From contig CAYWWK010000015.1 of NCBI GenBank assembly GCA_964462135.1, positions 1 to 45,694 on the forward strand: DNA of 45,694 bases, written 5' to 3'. Below, one piece after another: positions 33,448 to 40,971 of this stretch; position 1 is the first letter of the stretch; each line of letters starts with the position of its first letter. Source of the DNA: MGBC163016 sp964462135. Lineage in GTDB: Bacteria; Actinomycetota; Coriobacteriia; Coriobacteriales; Eggerthellaceae. Under the pieces are notes generated by a model, which searched no databases, was not told where the DNA came from, and worked only from the letters and a program-made list of their open reading frames with translations. Both the position numbers and the translations under genes were made by a program.

Positions 33448-34353
33448 CTACGAGCTGGGAAACACGTTGTTCGGACAGAGACGGTAATTCCTATGGATGA
33501 GGGTGGAGTCGTCCATGAACAGGTAATCCTGTGAGATCTCAAGGCCATCATCGAATGTGACATCCACATATATTTCATGCCCATCGATGGACACGCGATT
33601 CCATGCATGGGCGAAGTCCTCCCCCGATTGTTCCTTGAACCCTACGACGACTTGATTATCAAGGCCTGCAGCGTCGCAGAGTAATCCGTAGGCAAGCGCA
33701 TACCCTTCGCAGGCAGCCTCACCTCCCAGCAGCGCATCAGCTGCATCATGCCCGTATATGCTTTTCTCCTGATTGCCTTCGTCGACTCGATCGACCAGCT
33801 CGCATAGCCGATCGTGCAGAAACGCTGCCTTCTGAGCATCCGTCATATCCGTCGTCAGGCCTTCCAGCACTAGATGGACCTTCTCCTCCAAGGTGATCCG
33901 CTTCTGAGAGGTAGTGATCGGATCGTCAAGGTAGGACAATTCGAGAGTCGTGACCGAATGGGAAGTGAGCGTATCGGTTCGCGTAAGCTTCGCGCGGGCA
34001 CCATGATCAACATGGAAGAGCTCTGGGTGGTCATAGCGCATGCGTGTATGGATGTCGAACAGCTCATCGGCCTCCATGTCATTGAAGGTCACTGAATCCT
34101 TTTGCAACCAGAGCGCTTGATAGAGCTTCCGATAGGCTGCCTTTTCGTCCGGCGAGGAGTCTATGAAGAGCCGTTCCGCAGGTTTTCCTTTGAGCGGATC
34201 ATCGTTTTGAGCGAATTCAATTTCATGGAAAGCACTTTCAGCGGCAATCTCCACTTGCTGCAAAATATTCCGCGCGAAGCAAAAGTATCCTATTGCAAGC
34301 GATGCTACGATGCAGCAGACACACGCAAGTGCGAAGAAGATGCGTTGCCTCAT
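33448..34353 (-). CDS. Membrane-anchored transglutaminase-like protein
   Basis: This 301-residue protein has one N-terminal helix (about residues 6-27) and an outward-facing transglutaminase-like domain. The catalytic triad is visible: Cys215 in GGEAACEGYALAYGLLCDAAG, His249 in DFAHAWNRV and Asp264 in YVDVTFDD. Members act as cysteine peptidases or protein cross-linkers; the target is unknown. ATG 34353 is chosen because GAGGTGA lies six bases upstream, against a TTG two codons earlier. It is the last gene of the five-gene Hsp70 cluster, 28 bases after the coiled-coil gene. No clear terminator follows. Confidence 0.85.
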   Translation of the reverse strand: MRQRIFFALACVCCIVASLAIGYFCFARNILQQVEIAAESAFHEIEFAQNDDPLKGKPAERLFIDSSPDEKAAYRKLYQALWLQKDSVTFNDMEADELFDIHTRMRYDHPELFHVDHGARAKLTRTDTLTSHSVTTLELSYLDDPITTSQKRITLEEKVHLVLEGLTTDMTDAQKAAFLHDRLCELVDRVDEGNQEKSIYGHDAADALLGGEAACEGYALAYGLLCDAAGLDNQVVVGFKEQSGEDFAHAWNRVSIDGHEIYVDVTFDDGLEISQDYLFMDDSTLIHRNYRLCPNNVFPSS

Positions 34354-34381
34354 AGACAATCACCTCTTCATCAGTAGATGA

Positions 34382-34732
34382 TCACTTCTTGAAGAAATGA
34401 GCTGCGATTCCAAGAGCCGCTCGAACAGCAACAGGAGTATATGGCTCGCCGTTCACTTCTTCATAGTGACGACGTCTTTCCTCTTTCCTGCGACGCTCTT
34501 CCTCCTCGCGACGTCGCTCCTCTTCTTTGCGACGACATTCTTCTTCATAGCTGCGTCGCGATTCTTCCCGCTTGCGCCATGATTCTTCCTCATACTTCAT
34601 CCGTACACGAGCCTGATACTCGGGATCAGGTTGATAGTGAGCACATGAACTTCGATAGCTCGACTTTTGTTTTCTGAACTGGCAGTACATCTCATTTGGA
34701 CCAAACGCACAATTCCCACATGATGCGCTCAT
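34382..34732 (-). CDS. Cys-rich coiled-coil protein
   Basis: This 116-residue protein is not assigned to a family. The N-terminus holds a four-cysteine motif, C5-x2-C8-x8-C17-x12-C30 followed by HY, likely to bind zinc or an iron-sulfur cluster. Residues 45-92 are an almost pure Glu/Arg/Lys repeat (EEERRREEEERRRKEERRRH), a long single charged helix or coiled coil. The last 25 residues, GEPYTPVAVRAALGIAAHFFKK, are amphipathic. AAGGAGGAG precedes the ATG, a very strong ribosome site. It lies within the Hsp70 cluster and could be a scaffold or client-handling factor. Confidence 0.75.
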   Translation of the reverse strand: MSASCGNCAFGPNEMYCQFRKQKSSYRSSCAHYQPDPEYQARVRMKYEEESWRKREESRRSYEEECRRKEEERRREEEERRRKEERRRHYEEVNGEPYTPVAVRAALGIAAHFFKK

Positions 34733-34846
34733 ATTTGTCTCCTCCTTGCGATCAAATATTCAACGTAGTTCTGCAAATCTGCTAAAACGAAATGACCACA
34801 GAAGCCCAAATTGCTCCTTCGGAGATAGATATGCATCTTCGAGAAC

Positions 34847-36370
34847 CTAAAACCACTTCTTGCCCTCCAACTCATAGGTCTGTCTGAAATCTTCAGGGCT
34901 TTTAACCAGATACTTGATTCCCTCGACAAGCCCGATGGTACCTGTAACCAAAGGGCCCACAAATACGGCCGCACCAAACACTGTGATGAGGATGGTAATG
35001 ACTCCTTCTTTTGCATGTCCCAGATAGAATTTCTGCGCACCGATACTGCCAAGAAATATGGCAAGAACGCCGGCCACTGTCTTACTCTTTCCCTTTCCAG
35101 CGGCTTGTGCATTCTCCTTTCTCTGGCTTTTCGCTTCCTTTCTAGCATCATTCCAGTCTTTTGCTGCTTGATACGCGTTATAGAAATCCTCAGCAGTGTA
35201 GTCTTCAGGGCTCTTATGACGCCAAGCGTCCGATTGCTGATAGGGAGAGTCAGAGGAGGAATATGCATAATCAGAGGTTCCTGAACCCTGGTCATAGGGT
35301 GAGGCTTGTGGCTGATAGGTCTCCTGCGGTGTTGCCGTCGCCCCCTGCCCACCATAGGCCTGTACCGGACTTTCATGGGCAGCATCGTTGTTCATCATGG
35401 CAAGCACGGATTCCATCATCGCGAAATCAGTACCTGTATCCAACTCCTTAGAATCCGCAAAGCCATACAGAAGCATCAACGCCTCATAGGCATCACCGTA
35501 AAGCGCATTGAACTGCATCGTTGCTTCCATGAAGAGCTTCGGGTTAATAGCGCCGTTAGAGGATCGCGCTTCAAGTTTTTTGAGAATGTCTTCTTTCGCA
35601 CTCAAATCCAGATAGCTGTCGTACTGCGCACGATTCATGTCGCTTGCAAAGACATCGCTGGCAAGGTGCTTGATGTTTTCGATCTCCGCACCGCTCTCGA
35701 ACTCGCCCTTCATGTTTTGTAGCTGTATTTGCAGAGTGGCATACGGGAGAGCTCTCGCAGAAACCTCATCACCATTTCCGATAAGAGCGTAGAGATTCGC
35801 CATCCCTAGCTTGCTCAGAGATTTGTTGACCTGAGAATACTCCTTGTCCAAAGAGGTGAACGCTTCTTGGAGTGCATCGTATTTATCTTTTGCTTCTGTT
35901 GTTGAGTATCCACCCACTTCATCTTCACCTGCGACATGAGAACCAGCCGCTTCAATACCCATCACGATGATCTTGTCGATACGAGCCTCCGTCGCGTCCT
36001 TGTCCTCACCGTCCAGAAGCTTATAGACGGGAAGAGAATAATCCGACTTCACCTTGTTGATGACAGCCTTCTTTATATTCGCTATTTGATCTTGGGGAAC
36101 ACTGCTTCCGAAGACAGATGCCTCATCGGAGATGATAGAGAAGACTATCTGTTGTGCCTCGGTAGATTGCGATGCCGGATCCATGAGAACGGAAACCGCC
36201 TCATCGTATGAGGCCGAAAGTGCATCATTGAGTTCCTTATAGGCCGTCTTTCCCTTCGTGAACTGCCTCGATGCTTTGCTGGCCAGACTTTGTACTGCAT
36301 TTTCAGCCTCGTCCTTAGACATCGGCTCCGGTTCGATGAAGTCAACATTGAAAGCCAAGATCCAGTTCAT
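34847..36370 (-). CDS. TM2-domain protein of the Hsp70 cluster
   Basis: This 507-residue protein has a long soluble N-terminal region, a Gln/Ser/Tyr/Pro-rich linker (about 335-390, YGGQGATATPQETYQPQASPYDQG) and a C-terminal TM2 domain with two helices: KTVAGVLAIFLGSIGAQKFYLGHAKEGVITILI and VGPLVTGTIGLVEGIKYL. TM2 domains are found in many membrane proteins and are often linked to stress or cell-surface functions. The N-terminal part (helical, acidic, with DALSASYDEAVSVLMDPA) has no recognised domain and no HPD motif, so it is not a J-protein. AAGGA precedes the ATG. It follows the Hsp70 gene by 57 bases and could tether the chaperone to the membrane. Confidence 0.78.
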   Translation of the reverse strand: MNWILAFNVDFIEPEPMSKDEAENAVQSLASKASRQFTKGKTAYKELNDALSASYDEAVSVLMDPASQSTEAQQIVFSIISDEASVFGSSVPQDQIANIKKAVINKVKSDYSLPVYKLLDGEDKDATEARIDKIIVMGIEAAGSHVAGEDEVGGYSTTEAKDKYDALQEAFTSLDKEYSQVNKSLSKLGMANLYALIGNGDEVSARALPYATLQIQLQNMKGEFESGAEIENIKHLASDVFASDMNRAQYDSYLDLSAKEDILKKLEARSSNGAINPKLFMEATMQFNALYGDAYEALMLLYGFADSKELDTGTDFAMMESVLAMMNNDAAHESPVQAYGGQGATATPQETYQPQASPYDQGSGTSDYAYSSSDSPYQQSDAWRHKSPEDYTAEDFYNAYQAAKDWNDARKEAKSQRKENAQAAGKGKSKTVAGVLAIFLGSIGAQKFYLGHAKEGVITILITVFGAAVFVGPLVTGTIGLVEGIKYLVKSPEDFRQTYELEGKKWF

Positions 36371-36427
36371 CTAGCGTTTCCTTCTCGTCTCTATCGTCTC
36401 TAGTCAGATCGCATACACGGACAAAAG

Positions 36428-38029
36428 CTAATCTATACTCGCCGCAAGGGCGTTCTTCTTCACTTCGGCGATGCTGTCAGCATCCAGTCCGGTAGTCACC
36501 TTCACATCAAAATCGCAAGTGGCCCCTGTTTGTGCATCAACAGCACTGATAGAGAGCAACCCTTCTTCGTTCAAAGCGAATATCACCCGTATCGCATAGC
36601 CTTGGGGTTTCGGGCCGCCCAAATCGAATGTCTGCGTCTTGATAGGTTCAGCATCTGACTGATAGGTATCCTCAGTGGTGTCACTCTCGTAGATCGCAAG
36701 TTCCACATTGGTCTGGCCGTCTGCAAAGGTCGTGAAGGTGTCCTCGGCGGTGTAGGCATGGGTGTCTGTGGGAATGGGCTGGTTCTTTTTGATCAGGTTC
36801 ACGATGCCCTGCACTGTCTTCAAACCATAGCTTTTTGAAGTGGCATAAGCGATGGTATTCTGCGAGCCAGCAAGTTGAAGCTTCCTAACGATGTTGTCTT
36901 CTGCGATCTCCTTCTTCTCGTCGCCAAGAGCGCCCGCGCCATCATTGATCACCATGGAGGCCGCATCCAATGCGCACAATGCCGCACCACGTGCAACAGC
37001 CTCATCGGGATCGGCCATCTCGATAGGAATGTCAGGATATATCCTATGAAGAGCATTCTCGACCTGAGGCATGCGGGTTGATCCCCCTACGAGCAGGATC
37101 TTGTCGATCTTGGCACCAACATTCGCAGCTTCGTTTATGCATTTCTGCGTCGTATCAATCGTTCGTTGGAGAAGGTGTTCAGTGATCCGCTCGAACTCAT
37201 CGCGCGTCAACTCGCATTTGAAAGGAGTCTCGGTCATGCGAAGCCTCACGTTGTAGGAGCTCTTCTGACTCAACGCTTGCTTAGCCGCTTCAGCCTGCGA
37301 CTGAAACTCCTCTTCCGCCTCGTCTTCGAACTCATCATCGAACCCGGTCTCCTCGCGATACTTCTCCTGAAGGTAGTCGACGATAGCCGCATCCCAGTCC
37401 TTGCCTCCGAGCGTATCGTCGCCGTCAGTCCACTTCACGGCCAGTGTGTTGCCATTGTCGGATGTCTTGATCTCAATGACGTTCACGTCGAAGGTTCCAC
37501 CACCAAGATCATAGACAAGGACGACAGAGTCTTCTTTCGCTTTGGTCGTCCCGTAATAGACCGCAGCAGCAACTGGCTCTTGAATTATCTGAAGGACATT
37601 GAGTCCAGCAATCTCACCTGCAGCCCTTGTTGCGTTGCGCTCAGAATCGCCGAAATAGGCCGGCACTGTTATGACAACGTCCTTCACATCAAGGCGAGTA
37701 TCGATGGAAGCATCCTGAGCTAGTTTGCGCAGTATGTAGCTCGACACTTCTTCTGGTGACTTCTTCTCACCATTGATGAACGTAGCCTGATCACTGCGCC
37801 CCATGAGACGCTTGACGAAGGTGACGACTTTCTCGGGATTGAACAAAGCATCCGATTTGGCATCCTCGCCAACGATCACATTGCCCCCATCTTCGAACTC
37901 CACAGCAGACGGCGTGGTGGTCTTTCCAGTGTCTCTGTTCTTCGCCACCTGCACATTGCCGTTCTCATCCACATAGGCAATACATGAATACGTTGTCCCA
38001 AGATCAATTCCGAATACTGATGATGCCAC
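36428..38029 (-). CDS. Lidless Hsp70/DnaK-like chaperone
   Basis: This 533-residue Hsp70 has nucleotide-binding motifs VFGIDLGTTYSCIAY (5-19), VPAYFGDSERNATRAAGEIAGL, VYDLGGGTFDV (172-182) and LLVGGSTRMP. A short beta-sandwich domain (LAIYESDT...FDLGGPKPQGYAIRVIFALNEEGLLSISAVD) follows, then the protein stops a few residues into the first lid helix. Canonical DnaK is about 100 residues longer, so the helical lid is absent. It starts with GTG preceded by AGGAAGG. It lies 71 bases after the GrpE-like gene. This is an accessory Hsp70, presumably beside a housekeeping DnaK elsewhere. It may use ATP to remodel a specialised client. Confidence 0.9.
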   Translation of the reverse strand: MASSVFGIDLGTTYSCIAYVDENGNVQVAKNRDTGKTTTPSAVEFEDGGNVIVGEDAKSDALFNPEKVVTFVKRLMGRSDQATFINGEKKSPEEVSSYILRKLAQDASIDTRLDVKDVVITVPAYFGDSERNATRAAGEIAGLNVLQIIQEPVAAAVYYGTTKAKEDSVVLVYDLGGGTFDVNVIEIKTSDNGNTLAVKWTDGDDTLGGKDWDAAIVDYLQEKYREETGFDDEFEDEAEEEFQSQAEAAKQALSQKSSYNVRLRMTETPFKCELTRDEFERITEHLLQRTIDTTQKCINEAANVGAKIDKILLVGGSTRMPQVENALHRIYPDIPIEMADPDEAVARGAALCALDAASMVINDGAGALGDEKKEIAEDNIVRKLQLAGSQNTIAYATSKSYGLKTVQGIVNLIKKNQPIPTDTHAYTAEDTFTTFADGQTNVELAIYESDTTEDTYQSDAEPIKTQTFDLGGPKPQGYAIRVIFALNEEGLLSISAVDAQTGATCDFDVKVTTGLDADSIAEVKKNALAASID

Positions 38030-38100
38030 GATGGTTCCTTCCTAGTATCAGGGTCACTTTGCATGAACGACAATGCGAATATGAATTAGATGCCTTACTC

Positions 38101-38850
38101 TCAAGACGATTGCCCATTTGAGTACACATTCACGACAGTACGCGCCTTTTCGAGCACGGTATTCTTGAAGATGTAAGCATCGCTTGATGCAGAATTCACT
38201 GTTTTGTTCTTTTCTGGATCTGCAACATCAACCTGACTCGTTATCTTCATGCAATTCGACTCAAAGGGACATCCGTCTTCGAAGACACGAACTTCAACGC
38301 CATTGTCCTCAATAACCTCGGTAAGGTCATCGAATGCAAATTCGAACTCATCAAGGGACACGGAATCGGCATTCTCTGCTTCCGCCTTTGAGATCGCTCT
38401 CTTCATATACGAATGCATTCTTGCAAGCGGCTTCAAAACAGGCATCAATATGCTCGCGTGAAGATCGGCCTTGTATCCTTGTATCTCTTCGCTTTGTTTC
38501 TTGAGCGTCTCCAGTTCATATTCACTGCGATCGATCTTTGCGGCGAACATGCTTTCGAGATTGTTGAGCGATTCAAGGATCTGATCGAGAGCCATACCCA
38601 TGGGACGGCCGACAGCGCTTTCACTTACAGCGTCATCAACAGATGAGTCAGAAAGGTTCGGATCATCGGAAGAAAAATCGAAACCCTCTGTCGGCAACTC
38701 AACCTCGGTCCCGTTTCCTTGGTCTGATTCGATCGGTGGAACCGAAGTTCCTTGGGTGCGGTCTTCCTTGAAAGAAAAATCTCCGAAAGAATTCTCATCA
38801 CCCATAGATGGAGAACTCACTTCCGGAGAAAATGAAGCAGCTTCAGGCAT
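38101..38850 (-). CDS. GrpE-like nucleotide-exchange factor
   Basis: This 249-residue protein has an N-terminal acidic, serine-rich tail (about 1-85) and a long amphipathic helix (about 88-150, LESLNNLESMFAAKIDRSEYELETLKKQSEEIQ). A small beta domain follows, with GVEVRVFEDGCPFESNCMKITSQVDVADPEKNKTVNS...VLEKARTVVNVYS, which mirrors the GrpE order of long dimer helix then beta domain ending in RPAxVVV. Similarity is weak, so this is inference from architecture and from its position directly before the Hsp70 gene. It would promote ADP release from that chaperone. No in-frame start lies upstream. GGGGAG is 15 bases before the ATG, an unusually long spacing. It is the first gene of the cluster. 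Confidence 0.72.
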   Translation of the reverse strand: MPEAASFSPEVSSPSMGDENSFGDFSFKEDRTQGTSVPPIESDQGNGTEVELPTEGFDFSSDDPNLSDSSVDDAVSESAVGRPMGMALDQILESLNNLESMFAAKIDRSEYELETLKKQSEEIQGYKADLHASILMPVLKPLARMHSYMKRAISKAEAENADSVSLDEFEFAFDDLTEVIEDNGVEVRVFEDGCPFESNCMKITSQVDVADPEKNKTVNSASSDAYIFKNTVLEKARTVVNVYSNGQSS

Positions 38851-38894
38851 GTTATTTCAACCATTCTCCCCAGTTCAAGCATATAGGCGTTGGA

Positions 38895-38924
38895 AGAATA
38901 CCCCCCCCCGCACCTATTTGTCAA
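38895..38924 (-). promoter_or_regulatory. Promoter of the GrpE-Hsp70 cluster with a nine-G tract in the spacer
   Basis: On the minus strand a perfect -35 box TTGACA (38919-38924) is separated by 18 bases from TATTCT (38895-38900). The spacer is AATAGGTGC followed by nine consecutive G (C run at 38901-38909 on the plus strand). Loss of one G would make the spacer the optimal 17. Homopolymer tracts between -35 and -10 are the classic basis of slipped-strand phase variation, as in Neisseria porA. Transcription would start near 38888, about 38 bases before the ATG. Confidence 0.75.
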
Positions 38925-39017
38925 GCTGGCTATTCCGTTTTGAGAATTGAATGGGCTGCAGTGCGATAAAGCACATCCTTCTGATTGGAGGCAATGTGGC
39001 CCTCCGGTGAACCGCCC

Positions 39018-39075
39018 TTGATTGGAGAATCAAACGCCTGCACCTTCAAGCGTTGCGCATTGGATTGCAATCAAG
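39018..39075. repeat. Overlapping inverted repeats upstream of the 2-hydroxyacid dehydrogenase
   Basis: TTGATT-GGAG-AATCAA (39018-39033) is a perfect hairpin. Its left arm CTTGATTG (39017-39024) is also complementary to CAATCAAG (39068-39075), and GATTGCAATC (39063-39072) is a ten-base palindrome. The arms therefore compete. Within the 322-base gene-free stretch 38851-39172 they lie between the two divergent promoters. They could be operator half-sites for the dehydrogenase gene. Confidence 0.4.
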
Positions 39076-39134
39076 CCTTGCGTTTGTCCTATATTGCGCT
39101 TGAACGTACAGATAACCTGGTTGCCTTAGCAGCA

Positions 39135-39140
39135 TATAAT
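39135..39140 (+). promoter_or_regulatory. -10 box of the 2-hydroxyacid dehydrogenase gene
   Basis: A perfect TATAAT lies 32 bases before the start codon. No TTGACA-like box is found at the proper spacing, which fits a promoter that needs an activator bound at the inverted repeats just upstream. Confidence 0.4.
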
Positions 39141-39172
39141 GGCGTTCTGATGGCCTTTATGAAGGAGATACA

Positions 39173-40147
39173 GTGTCACGCATCGTAGCGACCGATACCG
39201 ATTTCGAAACTACTGACTTCGAAAGGAAGCTTGTAACGGCTGCGGGCATCAAATTCGCGTCATGTGAAGACGCAGGTAGCCGCACGCCAGATGCCATAAT
39301 CGAGCGACTCAAGGATGCAGATGGCGCTATCACCTCATACGGTCAGTTCGCGGCGAAGGTGTTCGAAGCTCTTCCAAATCTCAAAGTCGTAAGCAAAACA
39401 GGCACCGGTGTTGACAATATAGATATTGCAGCCGCGACAAAAAACGGAACGGCTGTGTGCAATGTTCCTGATTATGGTACAGAAGTGGTTTCCGACCACA
39501 CGATTGCTCTTACTCTTGACTGCCTTCGGCGCACCAATGAGATAGACGCAGACATGCGGCGTGGTATCTGGGATTTCAAGCTGCATCGTCCGCTTGGACA
39601 AGTGAAAGGGCGCACGTTCGGGATCATTGGGCTTGGAAACATTGGGAGCGCGGTCGCACGAAAGGCGCGTGGCCTGGGTTTCAATGTGATTGCTTGGGAT
39701 CGCAAAGGGACGCCCGGAAAGAAGGATGCAAATGGAGTTCCGTTTGCATCCTTTGAAGAGGTGTTCGAAATGTCCGATGTGGTAAGTTTTCATGTTGCGC
39801 TCACTCCCGCGACAAGGTTGCTGCTGAATTCCGAAAACATAGGACTGCTCAAGCAGGATGCCATCGTGATCAATACCTCACGCGGTGCCGTGATCGATCT
39901 TGATGCAGTAGCAACGGCCCTTCATGATAAGAAGCTTTGGGGCGCAGGCATTGACGTTTTCGAACGCGAACCAATACCGATGGATGCGCCCATCATGAGT
40001 GCACCGCATACGGTTCTCACATCTCATGCAGCCTATTGGTCTGAAGAGTCAGCCGTCGAGTTGCGTACGCGCTGCACGAACAACGCCATCGCCGTGGTGT
40101 TGGGTCACAAACCAGATGCCTGCGTCAATCCAGAAGCGCTCGCTTAG
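39173..40147 (+). CDS. D-isomer-specific 2-hydroxyacid dehydrogenase (phosphoglycerate dehydrogenase-like)
   Basis: This 324-residue NAD-dependent enzyme has a substrate domain split around a Rossmann domain: SKTGTGVDNIDI near residue 80, the dinucleotide loop GIIGLGNIGSAVARKARGLGFNVIAWDR near 145, and the catalytic set Arg in NTSRGAVID, Glu in DVFEREP and His in LTSHAAYWSEES. It reduces a 2-oxoacid or oxidises the matching D-2-hydroxyacid. There is no ACT domain, so it is not a typical SerA; CtBP-like and D-lactate or glycerate enzymes are alternatives. The start is GTG with AAGGAG five bases upstream. It stands alone, divergent from the Hsp70 cluster. Confidence 0.9.
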   Translation: MSRIVATDTDFETTDFERKLVTAAGIKFASCEDAGSRTPDAIIERLKDADGAITSYGQFAAKVFEALPNLKVVSKTGTGVDNIDIAAATKNGTAVCNVPDYGTEVVSDHTIALTLDCLRRTNEIDADMRRGIWDFKLHRPLGQVKGRTFGIIGLGNIGSAVARKARGLGFNVIAWDRKGTPGKKDANGVPFASFEEVFEMSDVVSFHVALTPATRLLLNSENIGLLKQDAIVINTSRGAVIDLDAVATALHDKKLWGAGIDVFEREPIPMDAPIMSAPHTVLTSHAAYWSEESAVELRTRCTNNAIAVVLGHKPDACVNPEALA

Positions 40148-40203
40148 ACAGCGCTGCTCACACTCATACACGTCCTTCTTGGACCGAATCTCACAACCAA
40201 ACA

Positions 40204-40971
40204 TCACATCACATTGGAAACAATAGCCAATGCCAAGATGCATGCACTCACCAGCAACGCCACCACATCGCGAACAGAGAACGGATACTCCTTGAAGCCG
40301 CTTTCGCGCGTTCGCATATTGAATCCCCGTACTTCAGCCGCAATGGCTGCCGAGTTGGTTTTTCGGACGGATGACACCAGAAGCGGCACGCATAAAGGAA
40401 CCATCAATCGCACTTTCTTGGCGAAGCTCCCGTCGAACTCCACTCCTCGTGCCATCTGCGACTCCATTATGCCGGACATATCGTTCATGAAAACGGGAAT
40501 GAAATGCACAGCGGATGTGAACGTGAACGCGTATTTGTAAGGAACATGCAATATCTTCACCATCGAATTCGCCAGATCATTCAACTTGGTGATGTACATG
40601 ACCAAAAACAGCGGCACTGCACAGGCCACAAGACGGATGATGATCAGCAGCGCCGCCATCAGGCTTCCCGTTCCGATGTATCCCCACGGAAGCGTCACCA
40701 ACTCTACTCCCGAAGGGGTGGTGCAAAGCGCTATCAGAGCAAGCACGATAGAGAAGATTGCCACAGCCTTCGCCAAGCCGACCGCCTGACGTGTCATGTG
40801 ACAACTTGCTGCCAAGGCGAAATCCATTACCAGAATGACCACCAATAGAAGAAGATTGCTCGTGCAAAAGCATGCCACGGAGATCAGCAGGGCGCAGATG
40901 AGCTTGGCAACTGGATTCATTCGATGAAGGAAGCTGTCTCCAGGCACGTATTCCAAAAATCCCTTCATCAT
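40204..40971 (-). CDS. ecfT: ECF transporter transmembrane subunit T
   Basis: This 255-residue membrane protein is the T component of an energy-coupling-factor vitamin or amino-acid importer. It has about six helices and the two diagnostic Ala-Arg-Gly-type coupling motifs in QMARGVEFDG and AAEVRGFNMRTRES, which contact the ATPases. Its ATG overlaps the stop of the preceding ATPase gene by four bases (ATGA). It is the last gene of the three-gene ECF operon. EcfT links the two ATP-binding domains to the substrate-specific S component. Confidence 0.9.
   Translation of the reverse strand: MMKGFLEYVPGDSFLHRMNPVAKLICALLISVACFCTSNLLLLVVILVMDFALAASCHMTRQAVGLAKAVAIFSIVLALIALCTTPSGVELVTLPWGYIGTGSLMAALLIIIRLVACAVPLFLVMYITKLNDLANSMVKILHVPYKYAFTFTSAVHFIPVFMNDMSGIMESQMARGVEFDGSFAKKVRLMVPLCVPLLVSSVRKTNSAAIAAEVRGFNMRTRESGFKEYPFSVRDVVALLVSACILALAIVSNVM

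Noticed and set aside
34847..36370. TM2 protein as the missing J-domain partner of the Hsp70.
   Set aside because: No His-Pro-Asp tripeptide or J-like helix pair is visible.
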